DNA of 8,095 nucleotides, taken from an uncultured Clostridium sp. (GTDB lineage: Bacteria; Bacillota_I; Bacilli_A; RF39; UBA660). The first letter of the stretch is position 1. Each line of letters opens with the position of its first letter. Location: assembly GCA_905199855.1 (NCBI GenBank), contig CAJKHY010000033.1:1-8095 (forward strand), given 5' to 3'. The notes beneath the pieces were generated by a model. The model searched no databases and was not told where the DNA came from. It saw only the letters and a list, made by a program, of their open reading frames with translations. Both the position numbers and the translations under genes were made by a program. Positions 1 to 5,878 of the stretch are shown here, piece by piece.

Positions 1-156
1 ATAATCAAGTTCACTCTTCGTATAACTATAATCTCTTGTAAATAAATCATCCAAGAATCTTGCCTTCTCACACATACTATTTATATATTCATCTATATCA
101 TCATATACTCTATCACTTTGTTTATATTTAATAAACTCATAGTTTTTTAAAACCAA
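1..156 (-). CDS. open frame running off the left edge, unknown product (partial)
   Basis: A minus-strand frame stays open for 52 codons from a possible TTG at 154-156 to position 1 and continues outside the window. Its peptide is acidic and polar, with alternating charged and hydrophobic residues that suggest helix. No family is recognised. The start is doubtful: no ATG with a Shine-Dalgarno lies upstream, the TTG has no good ribosome site, and the first in-frame ATG is deep inside the frame without one. In the same frame the sequence is open further upstream, through the hairpin at 169-194. It could be the 3' remnant of a decayed gene, or a gene starting at a rare codon. It lies downstream of the phage-type gene at 185-478 on the same strand. 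Confidence 0.3.
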   Translation of the reverse strand, partial: MVLKNYEFIKYKQSDRVYDDIDEYINSMCEKARFLDDLFTRDYSYTKSELDY

Positions 157-168
157 GTATATTTTTTT

Positions 169-194
169 AAAAAAACAAGATTTTTTATCTTGTT
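169..194 (-). terminator. candidate rho-independent terminator after the phage-type gene
   Basis: Read on the minus strand, AACAAGAT, a 5-nt A loop and ATCTTGTT form a perfect 8-bp stem, followed by a run of T. The stem is AT-rich (3 G-C pairs). The TAA stop of the 185-478 gene lies in the stem-loop itself. The open frame at 1-156 continues downstream, so termination may be partial. Confidence 0.5.
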
Positions 195-478
195 CCGTAT
201 TTATTTATAATCAAATCATATAAAGATTCTAAGTTGTTTATTTCTGATTTATTAGGAATACTCCCCCATCCTGTTTCATAAATATAAGTAGATATCATTC
301 TATCTTTATCGTGCATTGCTTCCTCTATTAATTTAATAATTAAAGTATCATGTCTATCTAATCCTACATATTCTTTATCATAACATAGTTTATCTAAAAC
401 TATATTTAAATCATCTACTAAATCCCTTAATTCTTTAAATTCATTCATATATTCTAAAAATTTATCTTTACTTAACAT
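185..478 (-). CDS. small phage/prophage-type hypothetical protein (97 aa)
   Basis: The start is the ATG at 476-478, preceded by GAAAGGA at about 8 nt. An ATG seven codons earlier (497-499) has no ribosome site. The 97-residue product is charged and probably mostly helical. Its C-terminal part reads ISTYIYETGWG, then LESLYDLI. This resembles the I-x-Y-F-I-Y-E-L-D-F-G plus LYDLL pattern of small hypothetical proteins common in Firmicute prophages; the resemblance is from memory and no function is known. The gene overlaps the end of the upstream DUF5655 gene by 11 nt, so the two are probably translationally coupled. Its stop codon lies within a terminator-like hairpin. It suggests that the DNA left of about 1415 is phage-derived or another mobile segment. 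Confidence 0.7.
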   Translation of the reverse strand: MLSKDKFLEYMNEFKELRDLVDDLNIVLDKLCYDKEYVGLDRHDTLIIKLIEEAMHDKDRMISTYIYETGWGSIPNKSEINNLESLYDLIINKYGTR

Positions 479-1484
479 AATTAGCATCCTTTCCCACATA
501 AAACTGATTCAATCCATTTTTTATATCATAAGCTGGATATTTAGTTTTATAAAAACTTTCTTTAATTAAAGGCATAACTAATTCAATATCTTTTTCTTCT
601 CTAACTTTAAAAAATCTACATAATGGTTCTAAAGTACTTCTACCTACTACACCTAATATATTATCTTTATCCTCAACAGGTAATAATCTAATATGTAATC
701 CATATTTTCTTTTTTCAATCATTGTAAAATTTCTATTAGCACAAAACATTATTCCTTTATTTAATTTTTTTGTTTTAATACTTCTATCAATCTCCTTTAT
801 ATTATTAGAAATTTCTTTTAAAAGATTATTAACATAATTATCCTTATATGGATCTATTATAACCTCATATAAAGAATTAAACAACTTTAGAGCATAATTT
901 ACTGATTCAGCATTATTAACATATATGGCATAACATAAAGCACAATTTTCATATCCTTTACGAATAAATAATCTATTTTCAGTATCATATGGTTTTACAT
1001 CTTTTAAAAATGTAATAAGAAGTTCTTTTTCTTTTATCATTACTTCCATTATTCTTTTATTGAATTTAAAGGTTACACCTTTCTTTAAATAATTCCTAAT
1101 TATCTTACTATCTTTTCTCAGAACATAATCTTCAATCTCATTATAAAATCGTACTATTTCGGCATCTTTATTGGTAATTAAATTTTTATAACTATTGGTA
1201 TTAATATCATAAAGTTTATTATTTATCTTCCTGTTCCTTTTTACATGATTTGACACGAATTGCAAACATTTTTTCGGTGTTATAAAATCTTGAGCGATGT
1301 TATAAATCTCCCCATTATAGGTAAAATCACTAGTAGTATGCACTTCCAAGATTTGGGTTGATTTCTTACCATTTAAGGGGTTTTCTATAAACTTGTAAGT
1401 GTTCTCGTATAGACTCCAAGATTGCACGAATTTTCTACTACTTCTAAAAATGTTTGTTGGCCATGTCCTCCATGTTTCCAACAT
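468..1484 (-). CDS. 5'-truncated protein with two DUF5655-like domains, fused out of frame to PBP DNA
   Basis: The open frame is 338 codons, but about the first 22 are a chance reading of PBP-gene DNA in another frame (1421-1484). The native gene has therefore probably lost its start. No ATG with a ribosome site exists just after the junction. Residues 110-208 and 219-315 look like two diverged copies of one domain. Each has an acidic helix, then KKGVTFKFNKRIMEVMI in copy 1 or NKGIMFCANRNFTMIEKR in copy 2, and ends in a short helix (ALKLFNSLYEVI, VMPLIKESFYKT). This matches the predicted-transport-protein domain DUF5655, often found with nuclease or restriction-type genes; its biochemical role is unsettled. 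Residues 23-105 match no family I know. It overlaps the following phage-type gene by 11 nt. Expression is unlikely unless translation begins at the fused ATG or at a rare codon. Confidence 0.6.
   Translation of the reverse strand: MLETWRTWPTNIFRSSRKFVQSWSLYENTYKFIENPLNGKKSTQILEVHTTSDFTYNGEIYNIAQDFITPKKCLQFVSNHVKRNRKINNKLYDINTNSYKNLITNKDAEIVRFYNEIEDYVLRKDSKIIRNYLKKGVTFKFNKRIMEVMIKEKELLITFLKDVKPYDTENRLFIRKGYENCALCYAIYVNNAESVNYALKLFNSLYEVIIDPYKDNYVNNLLKEISNNIKEIDRSIKTKKLNKGIMFCANRNFTMIEKRKYGLHIRLLPVEDKDNILGVVGRSTLEPLCRFFKVREEKDIELVMPLIKESFYKTKYPAYDIKNGLNQFYVGKDANYVK
1345..1423. repeat. 9-bp direct repeat at the second PBP breakpoint
   Basis: TCCAAGATT occurs at 1415-1423, straddling the point where PBP homology ends, and again at 1345-1353. 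The flanks are also similar (ACTCCAAGATTG and ACTTCCAAGATTTG). This may be recombination-site structure or microhomology; at this AT content, chance is not excluded. Confidence 0.35.
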
Positions 1485-1603
1485 CTTATTCTGGCTCCTT
1501 CAACATTTACTGAGCCACCATCATAAAAGGTATCTTTGAAGATGTCAACTTTTTTTTCTTCAATGGCGGTTGCTAAGGTAATTATCTTGAACGTACCTAC
1601 CAT
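1385..1603 (-). pseudogene. middle fragment of a class B penicillin-binding protein (SpoVD/PBP2B type)
   Basis: Reading from the left core at 1591, the frame gives TFKIITLATAIEE, then DTFYDGGSVNVEG, RIRCWKHGGHGQQTF and VENSCN. This is the stretch that follows the catalytic STFK motif in SpoVD-type transpeptidases and runs to the SxN motif, here Ser-Cys-Asn. It continues exactly where the gene at 5879-6790 breaks off. The frame begins at an ATG supplied by the mobile element (1601-1603), which has no ribosome site, and the catalytic serine codon is missing on this side. Homology ends at about 1421 and the frame closes 11 codons later. The rest of the transpeptidase domain, including the KTG motif, is not in the window. 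It is a non-functional fragment in this configuration. Confidence 0.85.
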
Positions 1604-1606
1604 TTG
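1578..1606 (-). other. attL: left attachment site of the 4.3-kb element
   Basis: The core TCTTGAA is at 1585-1591, identical to the copy at 5908-5914. The element-side arm ACGTACCTACCAT (1591-1603) is an imperfect inverted copy (11 of 13) of the arm at the other end. On the outer side the PBP reading frame resumes (AAG ATA ATT ACC on the minus strand). The boundary is therefore fixed by both the protein homology and the shared core. Confidence 0.85.
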
Positions 1607-1619
1607 GTGATTAGCAAAT

Positions 1620-1648
1620 AAAAAAGGAATATATTAATTACATTCCTT
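1620..1648 (-). terminator. rho-independent terminator of the cargo operon
   Basis: On the minus strand AAGGAAT, an 11-nt loop and ATTCCTT form a 7-bp stem followed by six T. The TAA stop of the YusI-like gene (1634-1636) lies in the loop. The hairpin ends less than 30 bp from the element's left arm and would stop cargo transcription from entering the PBP fragment. Confidence 0.7.
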
Positions 1649-1990
1649 AATTGTATTCCATTCTATTTCTTTGAATCCTATTAAAACTATATCATCTAAT
1701 TCTAATAAAGGTCTTTTTACAAGCATACCATCTGTACTTAAAATTTGTAATTTTTCTTCATATGACATAGTTTGAATTTTGTCTTTGAGTTTTAATTCTC
1801 TATATTTTAATCCACTGGTATTGAAAAATCTATTAATGTCTTTTCCTGATTTTTGAATTAATCTATGTAATTCTTTTTGATTTAATTTTTCTTCAACAAT
1901 ATTTCTAGTTTCAAAAGCAATTTTTTTTGAAACTAAATATTTTTTTGCTTTCTGACATGTACTACACTTAGGATATTCAATTAACAACAT
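1634..1990 (-). CDS. ArsC/Spx family thioredoxin-fold protein, YusI-like
   Basis: The 118-residue product has the ArsC/Spx fold signature: YPKCSTCQKAK near the N-terminus, with Cys9 and Cys12 as a CxxC redox pair, then RFFNTSGLKYREL (50s-60s), STDGMLVKRPLLE with the cis-proline Pro94, and VLIGFKEIEW at the end. Order and length match B. subtilis YusI, annotated as arsenate-reductase-like with uncertain function. The CxxC resembles Spx, but the rest fits YusI better than the RNA-polymerase-binding Spx regulator. It probably handles a thiol or disulfide substrate in the cytoplasm; true arsenate reduction is unproven and there are no other ars genes nearby. The ATG at 1990 has GAAAGGA about 8 nt upstream. 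It is the last gene of the cargo operon, 23 nt after the flavin reductase-rubredoxin gene. Confidence 0.88.
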   Translation of the reverse strand: MLLIEYPKCSTCQKAKKYLVSKKIAFETRNIVEEKLNQKELHRLIQKSGKDINRFFNTSGLKYRELKLKDKIQTMSYEEKLQILSTDGMLVKRPLLELDDIVLIGFKEIEWNTIKECN

Positions 1991-2013
1991 ATTTTTAATC
2001 CTTTCAAATAAAA

Positions 2014-2661
2014 TTAATCTTCAACTAATTCAAAATATTCTTTACCAACACCACATATTGGGCACTTAAAATCATCAGGTAATTCATCAGCTTCGTGGAT
2101 ATATCCACAAATAGAGCATCTCCATTTTCTTTTTTTACTTTCTTTATCAACCTGACTTGTACTTGTTTCTTCATATGTAGGTGCATTTTTAGGTGAACTT
2201 CCTTTTAAATTTTCATGATAATACTTATATGTCATAGCTTTTTCAGTACTATAATCATCAGCTTCTATAACTTCACCTAAAAAAATCGTATGGGTTGAAG
2301 TTTCCATAGTATCAATTACTTCGCAAACGATATAACCGCAGGTCTCTTCTAAAACAGGTATTTCTAAAATTTCTTTAAAATTGATACCATTAAACTTATC
2401 AGTATCCTTACTTGATTTAAAACCAAAAGTTCCTATAATCTTTGCATCTGTTGTTTCTTTTAATATCGAAATTCCAAATTTATTAGTTTCTTTTATTACT
2501 TTATTAGTATAATTATCATGATTAATACTAACTGCTATCACAGAAGGGTTTGAGGTAACTTGCATAATGCTATTGGCAACACAACCAATATTTCTATCTT
2601 TAGTTTTACTTGTTACAACATAAACCCCATAAGATAGATTTCTAAATACTTTCTTATCCAT
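2014..2661 (-). CDS. flavin reductase-rubredoxin fusion (high-molecular-weight rubredoxin, Hrb-like)
   Basis: There are two domains in 215 residues. Residues 1 to about 155 form an FMN-binding split-barrel flavin reductase/flavoredoxin domain (YGVYVVTSK, CVANSIMQVTSNPSVIAVS, HTIFLGEV). After a polar linker, residues 179-211 form a short rubredoxin with Cys182, Cys185, Cys200 and Cys203 (CSIC and CPIC, with LPDDFKC before the second pair) binding one iron. The family is known from Moorella Hrb, which moves electrons from NAD(P)H through FMN to the Fe centre and on to partners such as flavodiiron protein. Here the likely partner is the superoxide reductase of the same operon, which needs a rubredoxin-type donor; that is inference. 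The ATG at 2661 follows AAGGAG by 6 nt, and only 2 nt separate it from the SDR stop, so translation is coupled. Confidence 0.9.
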   Translation of the reverse strand: MDKKVFRNLSYGVYVVTSKTKDRNIGCVANSIMQVTSNPSVIAVSINHDNYTNKVIKETNKFGISILKETTDAKIIGTFGFKSSKDTDKFNGINFKEILEIPVLEETCGYIVCEVIDTMETSTHTIFLGEVIEADDYSTEKAMTYKYYHENLKGSSPKNAPTYEETSTSQVDKESKKRKWRCSICGYIHEADELPDDFKCPICGVGKEYFELVED

Positions 2662-2663
2662 AA

Positions 2664-3407
2664 TTAACTCCTTGCTGCTCCATCTACTGATAAAACAACC
2701 CCTGTTATATAACTTGCCATATCACTTGCTAAAAATAGAAATGCATTAGCAATATCTTCTGGAGTACCAATTCTCCCTAAAGGTATTTCTTTAATAATTG
2801 GTTCAATCACACTATCAGGTACATTTTTCATCATATCTGTTGATGTAACTCCAGGAGCAACAGCATTAACTCTTATACTGTCCTTACCTAATTCTCTAGC
2901 CAATGATTTTGTAAGACCATTGACTGCAAATTTACTTGCTGGGTATCCACAACCAGATGGTTGCCCATAAATACTAACCATTGAAGAAGTATTTAAGATT
3001 ACTCCACCACCATTTTTTTTCATATAATCTACAACAGCACGTGAACAATTGAATACAGCATTTACATTTAAATCCATTATTTTCTTAAAGTCTTCTTCTT
3101 TGTAGTCATAAATCTTATCCATTGCACTCATTCCTGCATTATTAACTAGGATATCAATTTTGCCATACTTTTCTATGATATGACTAAATGTTTTTTCAAT
3201 CGAAGCCAAATCACATAAGTTTGGACAATCTCCATCTACTTCATAATTATCATTTATATCCTTAAGTTTATTAATTGCATTATCAACGCTTTCTTTTTTT
3301 GAACCTAGTAGAAATACTTTAGCTCCATTTTCTAAAAATTTTTCTACCGTAGCAAATCCGATACCACGAGTGCCACCTGTTACTACAGCAACTTTTCCTT
3401 CTAACAT
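2664..3407 (-). CDS. short-chain dehydrogenase/reductase, FabG-like
   Basis: This is a complete classical SDR of 247 residues. The nucleotide-binding TGGTRGIG is at 10-17, the structural NNAG at 89-92 and LNVNAVF (Asn114) follows. The catalytic Ser142, Tyr155 and Lys159 (YPASK) are present, then RVNAVAPG and a C-terminal GVVLSVDGA. All catalytic residues are intact, so it is probably an active NAD(P)H-dependent carbonyl or alcohol oxidoreductase. The family includes FabG (3-oxoacyl-ACP reductase), but many SDRs share this pattern and no fatty-acid genes are adjacent, so the substrate is unknown. The ATG at 3407 is preceded by a strong GGGAGGA. It is the second gene of the cargo operon, 52 nt after superoxide reductase and 2 nt before the Hrb-like gene. 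It might deal with oxidised carbonyl products, but that is speculative. Confidence 0.9.
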   Translation of the reverse strand: MLEGKVAVVTGGTRGIGFATVEKFLENGAKVFLLGSKKESVDNAINKLKDINDNYEVDGDCPNLCDLASIEKTFSHIIEKYGKIDILVNNAGMSAMDKIYDYKEEDFKKIMDLNVNAVFNCSRAVVDYMKKNGGGVILNTSSMVSIYGQPSGCGYPASKFAVNGLTKSLARELGKDSIRVNAVAPGVTSTDMMKNVPDSVIEPIIKEIPLGRIGTPEDIANAFLFLASDMASYITGVVLSVDGAARS

Positions 3408-3459
3408 ATTATTCCTCCCATAATAAATATTAACTATAATATTCTATATTTTTTTAAAT

Positions 3460-3825
3460 CTATTCAACTTCTTTTGCCCATAAAGAATGTTTATTACAAT
3501 AAGAGTATATTGTTGCACCTTTTACATATTTAAATGTTGTAATTGGCTCATCATCCGGAACAAAATAAACTATTTGTTCATTTTTATCATATACATAACT
3601 AATCCATTCTATATAATGATCTTCATTCATAACATGATTGACTCTTACTTTAATATTTTCACCATCTATTTGATATTCTGGTACATGCTTTTCAAATGCA
3701 GCATCTACACTATTAGGTTCTATATTTTCTAGTAATTCACCACAACATGTGATCACACAGTTATCACAATTACAATCTTTTAATACTTTTACAAGTGTAC
3801 CACACTTATTACATCTTTTTAACAT
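3460..3825 (-). CDS. superoxide reductase, desulfoferrodoxin class (2Fe-SOR)
   Basis: The protein reduces superoxide to peroxide in the cytoplasm without producing oxygen, a typical defence of anaerobes. The 121 residues hold two domains. The N-terminal desulforedoxin domain has Cys5, Cys8, Cys27 and Cys28 (CNKC, then CC) for the Fe(Cys)4 centre, with three extra cysteines (18, 20, 23) in its loop. The C-terminal domain has every ligand of the active Fe(His)4Cys site: His47 in EKHVP with the conserved Glu45-Lys46, His64, His70 in DHYIEWI, Cys110 and His113 in YCNKHSLW. The start is the ATG at 3825, with AAGGAGG at ideal distance. An in-frame ATG at 3858 is rejected because it overlaps the promoter. 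It is the first cargo gene, transcribed just downstream of the recombinase gene. Confidence 0.93.
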   Translation of the reverse strand: MLKRCNKCGTLVKVLKDCNCDNCVITCCGELLENIEPNSVDAAFEKHVPEYQIDGENIKVRVNHVMNEDHYIEWISYVYDKNEQIVYFVPDDEPITTFKYVKGATIYSYCNKHSLWAKEVE

Positions 3826-3846
3826 ATCTTTCCTCCTTATAAATAT

Positions 3847-3855
3847 ATTATACCA
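3847..3855 (-). promoter_or_regulatory. extended -10 promoter of the cargo operon
   Basis: On the minus strand, TGGTATAAT is a perfect extended -10 (TGn plus TATAAT). There is no good TTGACA upstream, only a T-rich tract, as is usual for extended -10 promoters. Transcription would begin at about 3840, giving a very short leader before the AAGGAGG of superoxide reductase. No clear operator palindrome is visible around it. Confidence 0.7.
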
Positions 3856-3889
3856 CAATTTAAATAAACGAAAAAGTAAAAAAATTAAA

Positions 3890-5620
3890 TTAGATAGTTT
3901 CTACATAAACATTGTATGTAAATCTATTTAATTTATCTGTTGTTTTCTTAACCTCAGTAGTATCATTGGTTTTATTTTTTAAATAAAGAATATCATCAGC
4001 AGTTGCTCCGCCAATATGTCTTGCGCCTTTTATTTTTGACAACTCACTACCTAATAGATTCAAATATATATCAAGTTTTATATTATATCTATCATTATCT
4101 ATTTTTGACACAATGATTTCATCAACAAACTTCCTAATAAAATCTTCCAAAAAACCTCCACTGATTTCTTCTTGAATAGATTTTGTAATCTTTTCAATAT
4201 TATTGTCCCTTTCATTTAATATGCTTATTTGTTCTAAAATCTTTGATTTCTTATCATTTAGATCTTTAATTGCACTCTCAAAGTTAGCAAATTGCACTTT
4301 AAGTTCATCTTTTCTAAGTTCTTCAGAAAGAACCAAATCCAGCGCTAATGACTTCTTGTCTTCAATGATTTTTATTTGTTTATCTATTTCATTTAATTCA
4401 TCATCATATTCATTAGATTTGTCTATGCTATCATAAATTCTTAACATATTATCTATAATGTGATTTTTGTCTGAGATAATAGTGTCCATTATTTTTATAA
4501 ATATGTTATATAAATCTTTTTCGGCAATAATAGGTGAACTACACGATGCAAGCCTATATTGTAAGTATAATCCACAACTCCAAGTTGGTCTATTTTTTCT
4601 TCTACTACCATGCGATCTTTGAAAGTTTGTATTATGCTCCTTACAATAGATTTTTGAACTAAAAGGATACTTAACACCACCAGACCAATAGTTACTGTTT
4701 GCATAGCCTTTGATTCTAGCATTTAATACTTCATTTGCTTTGTCCCATAATTCTTCAGAAACAATTGCTGGAACGCTTCCATCTTCACACTTGTATATAA
4801 TTTGATTTTCAATACTATTTTTCTTTCTTTTTTTTGTTCTATAGTCCAAAATTTCATATGTTCTAGCTCTATAAAAACCTTTGTATTTAGGATTTTGTAT
4901 CATTCTTTTTAATGTTTCTTTATCATATATTCTTCCTCTTTTATTGACATAACCTTCTTCAGAAAGTTTTTTTGCTAGTTTATGAAATCCATATTCTCCA
5001 GTAGCATATAGTTCAAATATTCTTCTCACTAATTTGGCTTCTTCGGGAACTATAACTAAGCTACAATTGTCTTTTTTGTAACCAGTTATATTAGATGAAC
5101 CAAGTACATGACCTTTATCTATGGCTTTTCTATATCCAAACTTAACGCTTGCAGAAATCTTTCTTGATTCTTCTTGGGCAATATTGAAAAGCATATTTAG
5201 CACCAATTCAGCATTTGGGTCAAACGTATTAAGAGCTTGATTTTCAAAGAATACTCCCACACCAGATGATTTTAGTTCTCTAATGTAGTGAATACTATCT
5301 TCTAAATCACGAGCAAACCTTGATACATCCTTTGTTATAATTAAATCAAATTTATTTAATTTTGCATCTTTAATCATTCTCATAAATGAAGGTCGTTTAT
5401 CTGCTCTTGTGCCGGTGACACCTTCTTCGATATACCCTTCTACAAATGTCCATGCTGATTTACCTTTTATATAATTTTCATAGTAATCTAATTGATTATC
5501 TAGTGAATTAAGTTGAACATCACTATCGGTAGAAACACGACAGTAGTACGTAGCTCTTAATGAAAGATCATATATCTTTTCACCATGAGTAATTGCACTT
5601 ACAATATCGTAATAGTTCAT
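3890..5620 (-). CDS. large serine recombinase (site-specific integrase/excisionase of the element)
   Basis: The protein has 576 residues, typical for the family. The resolvase catalytic domain spans about 22-165, with the nucleophile Ser30 in YYCRVSTDSD, SRFAR at 100-104 and QEESRKIS at 149-156. The Recombinase DNA-binding domain covers about 170-300. The zinc ribbon has Cys326, His329, Cys349 and Cys360, so the usual first CxxC is a CxxH. A long charged coiled coil (about 403-470) follows, as in transposon recombinases of the TnpX/TndX group. It cuts attP and attB with a 2-bp stagger through a Ser-DNA intermediate and should be able to excise the element. The ATG at 5620 follows GGTAGGA, 30 nt after the 47-aa gene. 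No terminator hairpin follows its stop, so transcripts may run on into the cargo operon. Confidence 0.95.
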   Translation of the reverse strand: MNYYDIVSAITHGEKIYDLSLRATYYCRVSTDSDVQLNSLDNQLDYYENYIKGKSAWTFVEGYIEEGVTGTRADKRPSFMRMIKDAKLNKFDLIITKDVSRFARDLEDSIHYIRELKSSGVGVFFENQALNTFDPNAELVLNMLFNIAQEESRKISASVKFGYRKAIDKGHVLGSSNITGYKKDNCSLVIVPEEAKLVRRIFELYATGEYGFHKLAKKLSEEGYVNKRGRIYDKETLKRMIQNPKYKGFYRARTYEILDYRTKKRKKNSIENQIIYKCEDGSVPAIVSEELWDKANEVLNARIKGYANSNYWSGGVKYPFSSKIYCKEHNTNFQRSHGSRRKNRPTWSCGLYLQYRLASCSSPIIAEKDLYNIFIKIMDTIISDKNHIIDNMLRIYDSIDKSNEYDDELNEIDKQIKIIEDKKSLALDLVLSEELRKDELKVQFANFESAIKDLNDKKSKILEQISILNERDNNIEKITKSIQEEISGGFLEDFIRKFVDEIIVSKIDNDRYNIKLDIYLNLLGSELSKIKGARHIGGATADDILYLKNKTNDTTEVKKTTDKLNRFTYNVYVETI

Positions 5621-5650
5621 AATATCCTACCACCTTTGCTATATGATTTA

Positions 5651-5794
5651 TTATTCTACTCGTAACATCTTAATCATTTTTAGTAATCTTTCATTGGCTT
5701 TTGAAAATGTATTTTTATCTATAACATGCTTTTTGTAAAGATTTTTATTGATGATTAGTTCTAATTGTAACTCTGTAATTGTATTTAATTTCAT
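5651..5794 (-). CDS. small 47-aa protein upstream of the recombinase, SHOCT-like
   Basis: The frame begins at the ATG at 5792-5794 and ends at 5651, giving 47 residues starting MKLNTITELQLELIINKNLY. AAAGGG lies about 11 nt upstream, a little far. The peptide is basic, with two likely amphipathic helices and the pattern LI-x-L-Y-x-K-x-V-I-x-x-x-T-F-x-K-A. This recalls the short SHOCT-type proteins often encoded directly before large serine recombinases in Firmicute transposons. It is 30 nt upstream of the recombinase start on the same strand, so the two are probably co-transcribed. A role as recombination directionality factor would fit the position, but nothing in the sequence proves it. Confidence 0.6.
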   Translation of the reverse strand: MKLNTITELQLELIINKNLYKKHVIDKNTFSKANERLLKMIKMLRVE

Positions 5795-5878
5795 ATAATA
5801 AATAACCCTTTCTTTATGATTTACATACGTTTCTTAATCTTATGAAAATGTAATATATATTATGATAATTAATAGATT

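Noticed and set aside
162..175. T7-A7 tract resembling a -1 frameshift slippery site
   Set aside because: It lies after the stop codon of the 185-478 gene, so ribosomes would not reach it in frame. It is better explained as the T-tract of the hairpin.
1634..1990. Calling the CxxC protein an arsenic-resistance arsenate reductase
   Set aside because: There is no arsR, arsB/acr3 or other arsenic gene nearby, and the sequence fits YusI better. The fold is certain, the substrate is not.
3826..3858. Longer N-terminus for superoxide reductase from the ATG at 3858
   Set aside because: That stretch contains the extended -10 promoter and the AAGGAGG site, and the family normally starts right before the CxxC.
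3487..3931. Plus-strand frames at 3487-3732 and 3749-3931
   Set aside because: They are antisense readings of the superoxide reductase gene and its promoter region, with no ribosome sites and low-complexity hydrophobic peptides.
4203..4436. Plus-strand, serine-rich frame inside the recombinase gene
   Set aside because: It is the antisense shadow of the Lys/Glu-rich coiled coil of the recombinase.
4495..4722. Minus-strand 75-codon frame within the recombinase gene
   Set aside because: It overlaps the recombinase in another frame. The recombinase frame is supported by family motifs throughout.
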